Shown here piece by piece: positions 8,677 through 18,263 of a stretch of DNA of 47,972 nt. Origin of the DNA: Flavobacteriaceae bacterium. GTDB lineage: Bacteria > Bacteroidota > Bacteroidia > Flavobacteriales > Flavobacteriaceae. Position 1 is the stretch's first letter; each line of letters begins with the position of its first letter. The stretch is from the NCBI GenBank assembly GCA_017852395.1, contig JAFMLE010000001.1:157505-205476 (forward strand), read 5' to 3'. A program made the position numbers and the translations under genes. The notes beneath the pieces were generated by a model. It did not search any database, was not told the origin of the DNA, and saw only the letters and a list, made by a program, of their open reading frames with translations.

Positions 8677-11600
8677 TTGTTTAGAAACAAAAAATACGTT
8701 TTAAGAATTTCATTGCGTTTCCTTTTTTTCATCCTATTAACAGGTTGGGGAAGCGCACCACATCTTTTGGCACAAACCCAACAAGCCACACCTACGATAC
8801 AAGCTTCTGAACTGGGAAGAATTGACCTCCCACCCTCACAAAGTGTCGCTACAGATTATCAATACGACCCGCTAACCGATCGTTATATTTTTGTCCAATC
8901 CATTGCAGGTTATCCGATTACCACGCCACTAGTACTTACCCCCGAAGCCTATGAAGCTCGAAAATTGCAAGAAGAACTCAAGGCGTATTTTAAAGAAAAA
9001 ACGATCACGCTAAGCGGCAAATCGGCCAATTTGGAGGATACTCAAAAAAACCTATTGCCCGAACTCTATGTAAACAATCAGTTTTTTCAATCGATTTTTG
9101 GAAATAGTGCAATTGATATCAATCCACAAGGGTCCATAGGGATTGATTTGGGGGTTCGGTATCAAACCAACGAAAATCCTTCAGCCTCACCCCGTAATCG
9201 AGAGAGCTTTAGCTTCGATTTTGATCAACGTATCAATCTCAGTCTGGTAGGTAAGATAGGCGATCGCCTACAGATAACGGCCAACTATGATACAGAGTCC
9301 ACTTTTGATTTTCAAAATTTGGTAAAAATTCAATTTAATCCCCCAAAAATCACCGACGTGGTCAGTGTAGATAAAGGACAGATTGTTGAACGTGCAGAAG
9401 CACTTAAGGATCGATTTGATGAGGCCAAAGAAAAGTTTTCAGAAGCCAAGCAAACAATCAATCGTTATAAGCAAAAACTTGATCAGTATAAGGACAATGT
9501 CAACACCTATGCCAAAAACCCGATGGCATTGGGAGGTGATGTAGCAGATTTTATTGACGGAAAAGTAACCGAGGATGGGATCATTCAAAATATCGATTTG
9601 GGAAATGTAAGCATGCCACTCAACAATAGTTTGATACAAGGGGCACAGAGTCTTTTTGGAGTTCGGGCAGATCTCAAATTTGGCAATACCACCATTAGTG
9701 GGGTGTTTTCTGAGCAGCGATCACAGTCTCAAAACGTAACTGCACAAGGTGGGGGTACCCTGAGTGAATTTGATCTATTTGCGCTCGACTATGAAGAGGA
9801 CCGTCATTATTTTTTAGCACAATATTTTAGAGACCACTACGACCAAGCCTTAAAAAGTTATCCGTACATCAACACCAAGGTACAGATAACCAGGATTGAG
9901 GTATGGATCACCAATCGGGGAGCACAAACACAAAGTATTAGAAACATTGTTGCGCTTCAAGACTTGGGAGAGGCGCTCCCCGAAAATACCACCTTACAAA
10001 ATCGGATTCCAGAATTTTTTAACGCCGAAGCGGTAGGGCTTATACCCAATAATGCCGCAAACAAGCTCGACCCCAAAGCCATCAATAAGGGTGGGGTACT
10101 CAACGACGCCATTCGAGATATCGCGACCCTCAAATCTGGATTTGGTAGCTATAGCGCTTTAGTGCAAGAGGGGATTGATTATGCCGTTTTAGAAAGTGCT
10201 CGAAAATTAAATGAAAATGAGTATCGTTTGCATCCCCAACTCGGCTATATATCTCTAAACCAACGATTGAGCAATGACGAGGTATTGGCTGTAGCATTTC
10301 AATTTACCTATCAAGGGCAAACCTATCAGGTGGGTGAATTTGCCAACGGAGGGGTTCCTGGCACTACCTTAGAAGAAAATGCCAACAGCGGACGCCCCCA
10401 ACTCAAGACCAACAGTTTGGTGGTTAAGATGCTTAAAAGCAATCTAACCGATGTTCGGCAACCCGTTTGGGATTTGATGATGAAAAACATCTATAACACC
10501 GGTGCTTTTCAAATGGCTCCAGAAGATTTTAGACTATCCATACTTTACACGGACCCTTCGCCGATCAACTACATCAGTCCGATTGATGCACAAATTTGGC
10601 CCAAAGGACTGGATCAAAAAATCTTATTGAACACCTTTGCACTTGACCGTTTGGACAATTATCAAGACCCCGTGCCCGAGGGGGATGGTTTTTTTGATTA
10701 TATCCCCGGTATCACCATAGACGCCCAGTTTGGAAGAATAATTTTCCCTTCGGTAGAACCTTTTGGGCGTTTTCTTTTTGAACTTTTGCGAAACCCATCA
10801 AGTACCAAAGAACGCTATGAAAGTGAAGACAGCTACAATGCCAATCAAAAGCGTTACGTTTTTCAAGAGTTATATTCTCAAACCAAAGCGGCTGCTTTAG
10901 AAGCCACAGAAAAAAATAAATTTCAACTCAAGGGGCGCTACAAATCCGAGGGCGGAGATGGCATCCCTATCGGGGCCTTCAATGTTCCAAGAGGCTCGGT
11001 TCAAGTTACCGCAGGAGGCAGGTTGTTGCAAGAAGGACTTGATTATACCGTAAACTATGATATTGGTCGCGTTAAAATTATTGACGAAGCACTGATTGCT
11101 TCTAACGTACCCATTGATATATCGGTAGAAAATAACTCTTTTTTCAATCAGCAAAACAAACGATTTTCGGGCTTCAACATTCAACATCAAATCAATCCTA
11201 ACGCCTATGTAGGGGCCACCTTGATCAACTTGAGTGAAAACCCCCTGACGCAAAAAGCCAATTATGGAACAGAACCTGTCAACAATACCATGATAGGATT
11301 TAACACCAATTTTTCTACCGAAATCCCCTTGCTGACCCGCATGGCCAACGCACTACCCAACGTGTCCACTGAGGTGCCTTCACGTGTGTCTTTTAGAGGA
11401 GAAATTGCTTCTCTCAAAGCCCGTAACCCGCGTAATACCCAATTGCAAGGTGAGGCCAATGTCTATATTGATGATTTTGAAGGCGCCCAAACCAATATAG
11501 ACATCAAAGGATTTACCGCTTGGAATTTATCCAGCGTGCCGACCAAAAATTATAAAGGATCCGAAAGCCCAGCTGGAGATCTTCGGGGAGGATATGGACG

Positions 11601-14600
11601 GGCAAAATTGGCTTGGTATGCCATTGACCCTATTTTTTATACCGCACGCAGACCCGATGGTGTCAATAACGACGATATTTCTTTGAATACAACCCGCAGA
11701 ATTTTTATCAAAGAAATTTTTCCTGAACAAGATTTGGTGCAAGGGACTACCACCGTCCAAAACACGCTAGACCTGGCTTTTTATCCTTCAGAAAAAGGCC
11801 CCTATAACGATGCGCCTCAAAACACGTTTGCCCGTGATCAAAAAGAAAATTGGGCAGGAATTATGCGTCCGCTTTCGTCAACCAATTTCGAGCAATCCAA
11901 TGTAGAGTTTATCGAGTTTTGGTTGTTGGATACTTTTTCAGAATTAAACAAAGAAATCGCACCACAAGCACAGTTGGTTTTTCATTTGGGTAATATTTCT
12001 GAAGATGTGCTAAAAGATGGGCGCAAGCAGTATGAAAACGGTCTGCCAGGGGTTGCAAGCCAAAGCCTAATCAATGAAACACCCTGGGGGCGTGTACCCG
12101 CAAAACAATCTTTGGTATATGCATTCAACACTGATTCTGATGACCGCCCATTACAAGATGTTGGGTTAGATGGTCTTTCGGATGCCGAAGAAAAAGCGGT
12201 GTATAAAAACGGCCCAGACGAAGATCCCGCAGGAGACAATTACCAATATTTTGTAGCCGCATCGGGCGGCGTCTTGGAGCGCTACAAAAACTACAACGGA
12301 ACCGACGGAAACTCTCCCATTGCCTTTTCTAACACAGATCGAGGAAGTACCACCGAACCCGACAGTGAAGACATCAATAGGGATCAGAGTATGAATACCA
12401 TCGACAGTTATTTTGAGTATCGCGTGCCCATCAAATCGTATATGACCGTTGGCAATCATCCGTTTGTGACCGATGTTCGAGAAAATGTAAAAGTGACACT
12501 TCCAAATGGTCAAGAACTGACAACACGATGGATTCAATTCAAAATACCCATACAGAAAACCTATTATGAAGGAACCCAATATAACGAGTATTTTGAGGCC
12601 ATCAATTCGATCGAAGACCTGCGGTCAATTCGGTTTATGCGTATGGTGGTTAGTGGTTTTGAGCAAGATGTGGTTTTCCGATTTGGTACCCTGGACTTGG
12701 TGCGTGGAGATTGGAGACGGTACAACAAATCCTTAAACCGCAACCTGCAACAACTGTCCAACACCACAGTAGATATTAGCACGGTCAATATTTTAGAAAA
12801 TGAAAATCGAATCCCGATAAACTACATTTTACCTCCCGATATTCAGCGTGAGCAAATCAACAACAACAACACCATCGTACGTCAAAACGAGCAATCGTTA
12901 TCGTTCCGTATCGCTAATTTGCAACCTATGGATGCCCGGGGAGTCTTTAAACCGGTCAATCTAGACATGCGTCAGTATGAAAAGTTGCGAATGTTTATTC
13001 ACGCAGAATCTTTGAGCAATAAGCAACCCCTGCCCGGAACGGGTACCTTGGAGCAGTATGATCAGAGAATGGTTGCTTTTGTTAGACTCGGAACCGATTA
13101 TCAAGACAACTATTATCAGATAGAAATTCCGCTTAAGCCAACGGCTTTTCAAGAGGGTACTGCCAATAGATATACCGCCGAAGAAGTTTGGCAACCTGAG
13201 TCCAACGCCATTGAAGTGCCCTTGAGTATTTTGTCAAAATTAAAATCACTGGCTTTAGAAAACCCCAATTTTAGTGCGGCAACATATTATGACGAGGAAC
13301 TAAACCCGATAGAAGAATTTACACCAATAAGCAGTTTGCCAGGGTCCAAAAAATATAAATTTGCCATTAAGGGAAATCCTTCTTTGGGCGCCATAAAAAC
13401 GTTGATGATTGGCCTCAAAAACCCCTCAACGCAGCTGGGAGACGAACTCAGCGGCGAGGTGTGGTTTAACGAGTTGAGCATGTCAGGAATAGACTCCAAA
13501 GGCGGGTGGGCTGCTGTCGCTGCTTTGGACGCCAACATGGCCGATCTAGCCAACCTATCCGCTACGGGTCGGTACTCGACCATCGGATTTGGCAATTTGG
13601 ACCAGTCACCCAACCAACGGAGCAGAGAAGAAATGTTGCAATATGACATGGTGACCAATACCAATTTGGGCAAATTGTTACCTGAAAAATGGGGAATGCA
13701 ATTGCCCATGAATTTTGGTGTTGGAGAAACCATCATCACACCAGAATACGATCCCTTCTATCAAGATCTTACTCTTGAAGACCGAATCGATGCATCCAAA
13801 AATGCGGGCGAAAAAGCGTCCATTAGAAATCAAGCCATAGATTATACCAAAAGAAAAAGCATCAGTTTTATAGGTGTTCGCAAAACAGGAGGCACAGAAA
13901 AAAAGCGCTTTTATAACCCCGAAAACCTTGACTTTTCCTATGCCTACAACGAGCGCTACCATCATGATTATGAAGTAGAAAAACAACTTGATGTGTCCAT
14001 GATGATGCAGGCCAACTACGGCTACAACATCCAATCTAAAGAGATTGTTCCGTTTGAAAAGGTCGAATTTTTTAACAACAAAAAATATTTAGAATGGTTG
14101 CAGCAACTCAATTTTAATCCCTTGCCAAGCACCATAGCCATAACAACAGGGATCAATAGAGAGTTTCGCAGTCAACGTTTTCGTTCGGTGTATATGGAAG
14201 GGGTGGACGCTGCACAGCAGTTGGCACTTCCCGATTTGCTGCAACGCAACTACCTCTTTGATTGGTCGTATACACTCAATCATAATTTGACGCGTTCATT
14301 GCGACTTACTTTTACGGCATCGAGCAACAATATTGTCAAAGATTATTTTAAAAATAAAGATTTACAAGATGAAGGATTGCGACCCAAAACCAGTGGCATT
14401 TGGGAAAATATTTGGAGTTCGGGAGAAAGCAATCGTTTTTTCCAAACCTTGACGCTTAACTATAAAATCCCTTTCCAATACATACCCATATTGAGCTTTA
14501 TAGATGCCAATTATAGCTATACAGGAGATTTTAACTGGCAGCGCGGATCCGAAGCACTCGCTCAAGTTGTGAGCGAAGATGGGACGTCTTTGGGAGTGGT

Positions 14601-16122
14601 GCATACGGTACAAAATGCCAATACCAAAGCCCTAACGGGGTCTATTTCTTTTGACCGATTGTACACGATTTTAGGAATCAATCGATCGGGTAGTGCCTTT
14701 GCAAGAGCCGTTAGAGCGCAAAGGGGACCTCAAGCCGGTAACAAAGAAGAAACAGAAAACGAAAAGCAAAAGTCAAAGAAAAATCTTAAAAAATTCATCG
14801 ACGTTTTGACCAAAATCAAACGTGTTCAATTTAACTATGCCGAAAATAACGGTATGGTATTGCCTGGCTATCTGCCCGGTATTGGTTTTGCCGGAACAAC
14901 CCAGCCCACCTTTGGTTTTACAATGGGCAGTCAGTCGGACATTCGCTATGAGGCGGCCAAGCGCGGGTGGTTGACCCGTTTTCCGGATTTCAATCAAGCC
15001 TTTACTCAGGTACACAATTCCAAACTCAATGTTTCGGCACAAATTGTTCCGACCCAGGACTTGGTCATTGATCTGAATGCCGAACGTAATTTTTCTAAAA
15101 ATTTGATCGAAAATTTTAAGGTAGAAAATCAAGAATATCAACCGCTAAACAGTAATGTAAACGGTAATTTTGGAATGTCAACAATCTTGATAAAAACCTC
15201 CTTTAACCGATTGCGTGGGGTCACTAACCCTGGGTTTGATGTTTTTAGAGCCAACCGTTTTATCGTTGCACAACGTATGGCAAGAGATCGTAATCTTCCC
15301 TTGACCAATGTCAATAATGAAGGCTATCCAAAAGGCTTTAGCAAAAACCAACAGGACGTACTCATTGCGGCATTTTTGTCCGCTTATACAGATACTTCAC
15401 CAGAAAAAATAAGCCTCAATCCCATCCAAAAAACACCACTTCCAAACTGGAACATCAAATACACCGGGCTCTCCAATCTCAAGGCTTTCAAAAAATTATT
15501 TAAACGATTTTCATTAACCCATGCCTACCGGGCCAGTTTGACACTCAACAATTTCCAAACCAATCTCGAATATGATCCGGAGCAACCGTTTCGACAAGAC
15601 GAAATTGGAGATTGGATTCCCCAAAAACTCTATAGTAATGTCAATTTGGTAGAGCAATTTAATCCCCTGATGCGATTGGATGTCGAACTGGTCAACTCGG
15701 TTCGGGTACTTGCTGAAATGAAAAAAGACCGCGCCCTTTCTTTAAGTTTAGATAACGCCCTATTGACCGAGTCCAGTGGAAACGAATACATTGTCGGATT
15801 GGGTTATCGCATTAAAGACCTTCGTTTTAGAACTTCTATAGGCGGTAAACGCAAAACATTGCGAGGCGATCTCAATATGAAAGCAGACTTCTCCTACAGA
15901 CGCAACCTTACAGTTTTACGAAACTTAGAATACAACGACAACCAGGTTACTGCTGGACAGACCCTGATGTCACTAAAGTTTACCGCGGATTATGCCTTGT
16001 CCAAAAATTTGACAACGCTATTTTTCTACGACCACAATTTTTCAAAATTTGAAATTTCAACCGCATTTCCACAAGCAAGTATCCGATCTGGTTTTACGCT
16101 TCGATACAATTTTGGCAACTAA
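8677..16122 (+). CDS. sprA: Type IX secretion / gliding motility outer-membrane translocon SprA (Sov)
   Basis: At 2481 residues this is by far the largest gene here and fits the giant SprA/Sov family, which forms the very large outer-membrane beta-barrel conduit of the type IX secretion system and is needed for gliding in Flavobacterium. The N-terminus is a clear signal peptide of about 33 residues ending in LLAQ. The mature part is rich in alternating aromatic/polar strands, and the last residues (GFTLRYNFGN) resemble a barrel terminal strand. The start is TTG: a stop lies in frame just upstream, no ATG occurs before the signal peptide, and the next in-frame Met is roughly 280 residues in. 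It follows ruvA by five bases and precedes gcvH, an order I recall as conserved in the family. Substrates cannot be told from this window. Confidence 0.95.
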   Translation: MFRNKKYVLRISLRFLFFILLTGWGSAPHLLAQTQQATPTIQASELGRIDLPPSQSVATDYQYDPLTDRYIFVQSIAGYPITTPLVLTPEAYEARKLQEELKAYFKEKTITLSGKSANLEDTQKNLLPELYVNNQFFQSIFGNSAIDINPQGSIGIDLGVRYQTNENPSASPRNRESFSFDFDQRINLSLVGKIGDRLQITANYDTESTFDFQNLVKIQFNPPKITDVVSVDKGQIVERAEALKDRFDEAKEKFSEAKQTINRYKQKLDQYKDNVNTYAKNPMALGGDVADFIDGKVTEDGIIQNIDLGNVSMPLNNSLIQGAQSLFGVRADLKFGNTTISGVFSEQRSQSQNVTAQGGGTLSEFDLFALDYEEDRHYFLAQYFRDHYDQALKSYPYINTKVQITRIEVWITNRGAQTQSIRNIVALQDLGEALPENTTLQNRIPEFFNAEAVGLIPNNAANKLDPKAINKGGVLNDAIRDIATLKSGFGSYSALVQEGIDYAVLESARKLNENEYRLHPQLGYISLNQRLSNDEVLAVAFQFTYQGQTYQVGEFANGGVPGTTLEENANSGRPQLKTNSLVVKMLKSNLTDVRQPVWDLMMKNIYNTGAFQMAPEDFRLSILYTDPSPINYISPIDAQIWPKGLDQKILLNTFALDRLDNYQDPVPEGDGFFDYIPGITIDAQFGRIIFPSVEPFGRFLFELLRNPSSTKERYESEDSYNANQKRYVFQELYSQTKAAALEATEKNKFQLKGRYKSEGGDGIPIGAFNVPRGSVQVTAGGRLLQEGLDYTVNYDIGRVKIIDEALIASNVPIDISVENNSFFNQQNKRFSGFNIQHQINPNAYVGATLINLSENPLTQKANYGTEPVNNTMIGFNTNFSTEIPLLTRMANALPNVSTEVPSRVSFRGEIASLKARNPRNTQLQGEANVYIDDFEGAQTNIDIKGFTAWNLSSVPTKNYKGSESPAGDLRGGYGRAKLAWYAIDPIFYTARRPDGVNNDDISLNTTRRIFIKEIFPEQDLVQGTTTVQNTLDLAFYPSEKGPYNDAPQNTFARDQKENWAGIMRPLSSTNFEQSNVEFIEFWLLDTFSELNKEIAPQAQLVFHLGNISEDVLKDGRKQYENGLPGVASQSLINETPWGRVPAKQSLVYAFNTDSDDRPLQDVGLDGLSDAEEKAVYKNGPDEDPAGDNYQYFVAASGGVLERYKNYNGTDGNSPIAFSNTDRGSTTEPDSEDINRDQSMNTIDSYFEYRVPIKSYMTVGNHPFVTDVRENVKVTLPNGQELTTRWIQFKIPIQKTYYEGTQYNEYFEAINSIEDLRSIRFMRMVVSGFEQDVVFRFGTLDLVRGDWRRYNKSLNRNLQQLSNTTVDISTVNILENENRIPINYILPPDIQREQINNNNTIVRQNEQSLSFRIANLQPMDARGVFKPVNLDMRQYEKLRMFIHAESLSNKQPLPGTGTLEQYDQRMVAFVRLGTDYQDNYYQIEIPLKPTAFQEGTANRYTAEEVWQPESNAIEVPLSILSKLKSLALENPNFSAATYYDEELNPIEEFTPISSLPGSKKYKFAIKGNPSLGAIKTLMIGLKNPSTQLGDELSGEVWFNELSMSGIDSKGGWAAVAALDANMADLANLSATGRYSTIGFGNLDQSPNQRSREEMLQYDMVTNTNLGKLLPEKWGMQLPMNFGVGETIITPEYDPFYQDLTLEDRIDASKNAGEKASIRNQAIDYTKRKSISFIGVRKTGGTEKKRFYNPENLDFSYAYNERYHHDYEVEKQLDVSMMMQANYGYNIQSKEIVPFEKVEFFNNKKYLEWLQQLNFNPLPSTIAITTGINREFRSQRFRSVYMEGVDAAQQLALPDLLQRNYLFDWSYTLNHNLTRSLRLTFTASSNNIVKDYFKNKDLQDEGLRPKTSGIWENIWSSGESNRFFQTLTLNYKIPFQYIPILSFIDANYSYTGDFNWQRGSEALAQVVSEDGTSLGVVHTVQNANTKALTGSISFDRLYTILGINRSGSAFARAVRAQRGPQAGNKEETENEKQKSKKNLKKFIDVLTKIKRVQFNYAENNGMVLPGYLPGIGFAGTTQPTFGFTMGSQSDIRYEAAKRGWLTRFPDFNQAFTQVHNSKLNVSAQIVPTQDLVIDLNAERNFSKNLIENFKVENQEYQPLNSNVNGNFGMSTILIKTSFNRLRGVTNPGFDVFRANRFIVAQRMARDRNLPLTNVNNEGYPKGFSKNQQDVLIAAFLSAYTDTSPEKISLNPIQKTPLPNWNIKYTGLSNLKAFKKLFKRFSLTHAYRASLTLNNFQTNLEYDPEQPFRQDEIGDWIPQKLYSNVNLVEQFNPLMRLDVELVNSVRVLAEMKKDRALSLSLDNALLTESSGNEYIVGLGYRIKDLRFRTSIGGKRKTLRGDLNMKADFSYRRNLTVLRNLEYNDNQVTAGQTLMSLKFTADYALSKNLTTLFFYDHNFSKFEISTAFPQASIRSGFTLRYNFGN

Positions 16123-16146
16123 ATTTCTTTTTGTAGAGAATTCGTT

Positions 16147-16154
16147 TACATTTG
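16147..16154 (+). promoter_or_regulatory. Candidate -7 element before gcvH
   Basis: TACATTTG matches TAnnTTTG and lies 18 bases before the gcvH ATG. A TTG at 16131-16133 sits only 13 bases upstream, shorter than the usual 17-23, so the -33 half is doubtful. Confidence 0.4.
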
Positions 16155-16172
16155 CTTTCTAAGGAAAGTAAA

Positions 16173-16553
16173 ATGAATATACCGCAAGATTTAAAATACA
16201 CCAAAGACCACGAATGGGTCCGAATCGAAGGCCATACAGCCACAATAGGGATCACTGATTTTGCACAGAGCGAGCTTGGAGACATTGTTTATGTAGAAAT
16301 CGAGACCCTTGACGAAGCACTCGAAGAAGAAGCAGTTTTTGGCACGGTAGAAGCCGTCAAAACTGTTTCGGATTTATTTATGCCAGTACCCGGAACGGTA
16401 ACCGAAGTCAATACGGAACTAGAAGAAACGCCAGAATTGGTAAATTCGGATCCCTATGGAGCAGGCTGGATGATCAAAGTGACCTTGGACGAAAACATCG
16501 ATGCCAGCAACCTAATGGATGCAAATGCATACCAGCAATTGATAGCAGGCTAA
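16173..16553 (+). CDS. gcvH: Glycine cleavage system H protein
   Basis: A 126-residue lipoyl-carrier protein that shuttles the aminomethyl group between the P, T and L proteins of the glycine cleavage complex. The family signature is intact: HEWVRIEG near the N-terminus, the [14 protein letters not shown] stretch, and the lipoylation site [10 protein letters not shown] with K63 as the modified lysine. The ATG at 16173 gives the normal family N-terminus [10 protein letters not shown]; a TTG seven codons earlier would only add unrelated residues and overlap the candidate promoter. No gcvP or gcvT is nearby, so the complex is encoded in scattered places, as is usual in these bacteria. Confidence 0.96.
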   Translation: MNIPQDLKYTKDHEWVRIEGHTATIGITDFAQSELGDIVYVEIETLDEALEEEAVFGTVEAVKTVSDLFMPVPGTVTEVNTELEETPELVNSDPYGAGWMIKVTLDENIDASNLMDANAYQQLIAG

Positions 16554-16656
16554 ATCATAACAAATTTGAACTAAAATAATTTTATAGTGCGCAGACCCAA
16601 ATATGCGTTTTGTTTCACTTTTTTTTTTAGTTTAGCAATTCACTAAACGTACACGT

Positions 16657-17361
16657 ATGCAACCGAAGAAAAATCCCAAAGTAGATCTTTCTAAAAATAG
16701 CAGCCTCTATTTTGTCATTGGACTTGCTGCAATTCTTTTTATTACATGGCAAGCCATCGAATGGAAAACTTACGAAAAAGACCTCTATGGCTACGAAGCA
16801 CTCGATGTCGAAGATGATGACGATGAAGAAGTGCCAATCACCGAACAAATCAAAACTCCACCACCACCTCCACCACCGCCACCAGCTCCCGAAGTAATCG
16901 AAGTTGTTGAAGACGAGGAAGAGGTTGAAGAAACCGTAATCGAATCTACCGAAACCAACCAAGAGGAAATTGTAGAAGTCGTTGAGGTTGAAGAGGTTGA
17001 AGAAGATATTGATGTACCCTTTGCAGTGATCGAAGACGTGCCGATCTATCCCGGTTGCGAAAACGTTTCAAAATCGGAGCGAAGAGATTGCTTTCAAGAT
17101 CAAATCAATAAGCACATCAAGAAAAACTTCCGTTATCCAGAAATCGCTCAAGAAATGGGCATACAAGGACGTGTTTATGTACAGTTTGTGATTGCCAAAG
17201 ATGGCCAAATCACAAACATACGGATGCGGGGTCCTGACAAAAATTTAGAAAAAGAAGCAGAACGTATTATCAGCAAGTTGCCACAGATGACTCCTGGTAA
17301 GCAGCGAGGACGTGCTGTTCGGGTGCCTTTTAGTATTCCGATTACTTTTAGATTGCAATAA
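16657..17361 (+). CDS. Energy transducer TonB, first of a tandem pair
   Basis: A 234-residue protein with the TonB layout. It has a short basic cytoplasmic start, one membrane helix at about residues 13-31, a run of nine prolines near residue 69, and an acidic Glu/Val-rich linker. The C-terminal TonB domain spans about residues 130-234, with the RYPEIAQEMGIQGRV core and the terminal SIPITFRLQ strand. It would couple the proton motive force, through ExbB/ExbD encoded elsewhere, to SusC-like outer-membrane transporters. Two cysteines flank a basic stretch (GCENVSKSERRDC) just before the domain core. The next gene is a paralogue of exactly the same length, separated by a strong hairpin terminator. 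Confidence 0.93.
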   Translation: MQPKKNPKVDLSKNSSLYFVIGLAAILFITWQAIEWKTYEKDLYGYEALDVEDDDDEEVPITEQIKTPPPPPPPPPAPEVIEVVEDEEEVEETVIESTETNQEEIVEVVEVEEVEEDIDVPFAVIEDVPIYPGCENVSKSERRDCFQDQINKHIKKNFRYPEIAQEMGIQGRVYVQFVIAKDGQITNIRMRGPDKNLEKEAERIISKLPQMTPGKQRGRAVRVPFSIPITFRLQ

Positions 17362-17380
17362 CCCTCCAAATGATATTTTA

Positions 17381-17409
17381 AAAGCCCAGCAATTGCTGGG
17401 CTTTTTTTA
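17381..17409 (+). terminator. Rho-independent terminator between the two tonB genes
   Basis: A perfect 10-bp inverted repeat AAAGCCCAGC / GCTGGGCTTT around an AATT loop is followed by a T run. It lies 19 bases after the first tonB stop, so the second tonB probably has its own promoter. Confidence 0.9.
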
Positions 17410-17465
17410 TTCCATAGCGTTTTGGCTAATTTTTTGTAAATTAAGTAAAACCAAATCTTACCGTT

Positions 17466-18170
17466 ATGGAATCCAAAAAAAATCCTAAATACGATTTAAG
17501 GCGTAACAGCAGTCTCTATTTTGTCATCGGACTTGCCCTAATACTTTTTATTGTCTGGCGTGCCATTGAATGGAAATCTTACGAAAAAAACACCTATGAT
17601 TATGAACAACTTGATGTCACAGATGACGATGATGAAGAAGTCCCAATCACAGAACAGATTAAAACACCCCCGCCACCGCCACCGCCCCCAAGTGCTCCAG
17701 AAGTGATTGAAGTTGTGGAGGATGATGAGGAAGTAGAGGAAACAATCATCGAATCTACAGAAACCGATCAAGAAGAAATCATAGAAGAAGTTGTTGTAGA
17801 AGAAATTGAAGAAGAAGTGGACGTTCCTTTTGCGATAATTGAGGATGCTCCCATATGGCCCGGATGCGAAAAACGACCAAAATCAGCACGCCGAAATTGT
17901 TTTGAAGAACAGATCAAAAAACACATCAAAAAAAATTTTCGCTACCCCGAAATCGCTCAAGAAATGGGCATTCAAGGTCGGGTTCTTGTAGTCTTTGTGA
18001 TTGATGCGGAAGGTCAAATCGTTAATATCCGGATGCGCGGCCCCGATAAAAATCTCGAAAATGAGGCCAAAAGAATTATTGAGTTACTGCCCAAAATGAC
18101 ACCCGGTCGTCAACGCGGTCGTGCAGTGCGAGTGCCTTATAGTATTCCTATTGTTTTTAGATTGCAATAA
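17466..18170 (+). CDS. Energy transducer TonB, second of a tandem pair
   Basis: Also 234 residues and alignable end to end with the preceding gene. It shares the NSSLYFVIGL membrane start, the DDDEEVPITEQIKTPPPPPP stretch, the acidic linker and the C-terminal domain core KNFRYPEIAQEMGIQGRV. Differences cluster in the linker and in the region before the domain (GCEKRPKSARRNC instead of GCENVSKSERRDC). Many synonymous codons differ between the copies, for instance in the proline run, so the duplication is not recent. The likely role is energising TonB-dependent transport with perhaps different partner receptors or different expression. An independent promoter is expected in the 60 bases after the intervening terminator, but I could not find a full consensus there. 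Confidence 0.93.
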   Translation: MESKKNPKYDLRRNSSLYFVIGLALILFIVWRAIEWKSYEKNTYDYEQLDVTDDDDEEVPITEQIKTPPPPPPPPSAPEVIEVVEDDEEVEETIIESTETDQEEIIEEVVVEEIEEEVDVPFAIIEDAPIWPGCEKRPKSARRNCFEEQIKKHIKKNFRYPEIAQEMGIQGRVLVVFVIDAEGQIVNIRMRGPDKNLENEAKRIIELLPKMTPGRQRGRAVRVPYSIPIVFRLQ

Positions 18171-18238
18171 TTTGTAGCGCTTTGATGCCCAATAGTGACT
18201 TTGCAGATCGAATTTATGGTGCTTTATAAATTCTAAGT

Positions 18239-18246
18239 TATCTTTG
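18239..18246 (+). promoter_or_regulatory. Candidate -7 element before the oxidase cluster
   Basis: TATCTTTG matches TAnnTTTG and ends 17 bases before the ctaB ATG. No TTG is found at the expected -33 distance. It would be the start of the 18264-23313 gene run. Confidence 0.4.
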
Positions 18247-18263
18247 CTGCCGCATAGCAGATA

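Noticed and set aside
9257-9270. Perfect 14-base palindrome TAGGCGATCGCCTA inside sprA
   Set aside because: It sits in the middle of a coding region, is not repeated as a pattern I could see, and is compatible with ordinary codon use for I-G-D-R-L.
12166-12579. Long minus-strand frames inside sprA (also 13287-13739 and 14773-15141)
   Set aside because: They are fully antisense to sprA with no start context or domain and are best explained by the codon pattern of the real gene.
16554-16656. Possible VanZ-like or small gene between gcvH and the first tonB
   Set aside because: Only 103 bases are available, T-rich and without a convincing reading frame.
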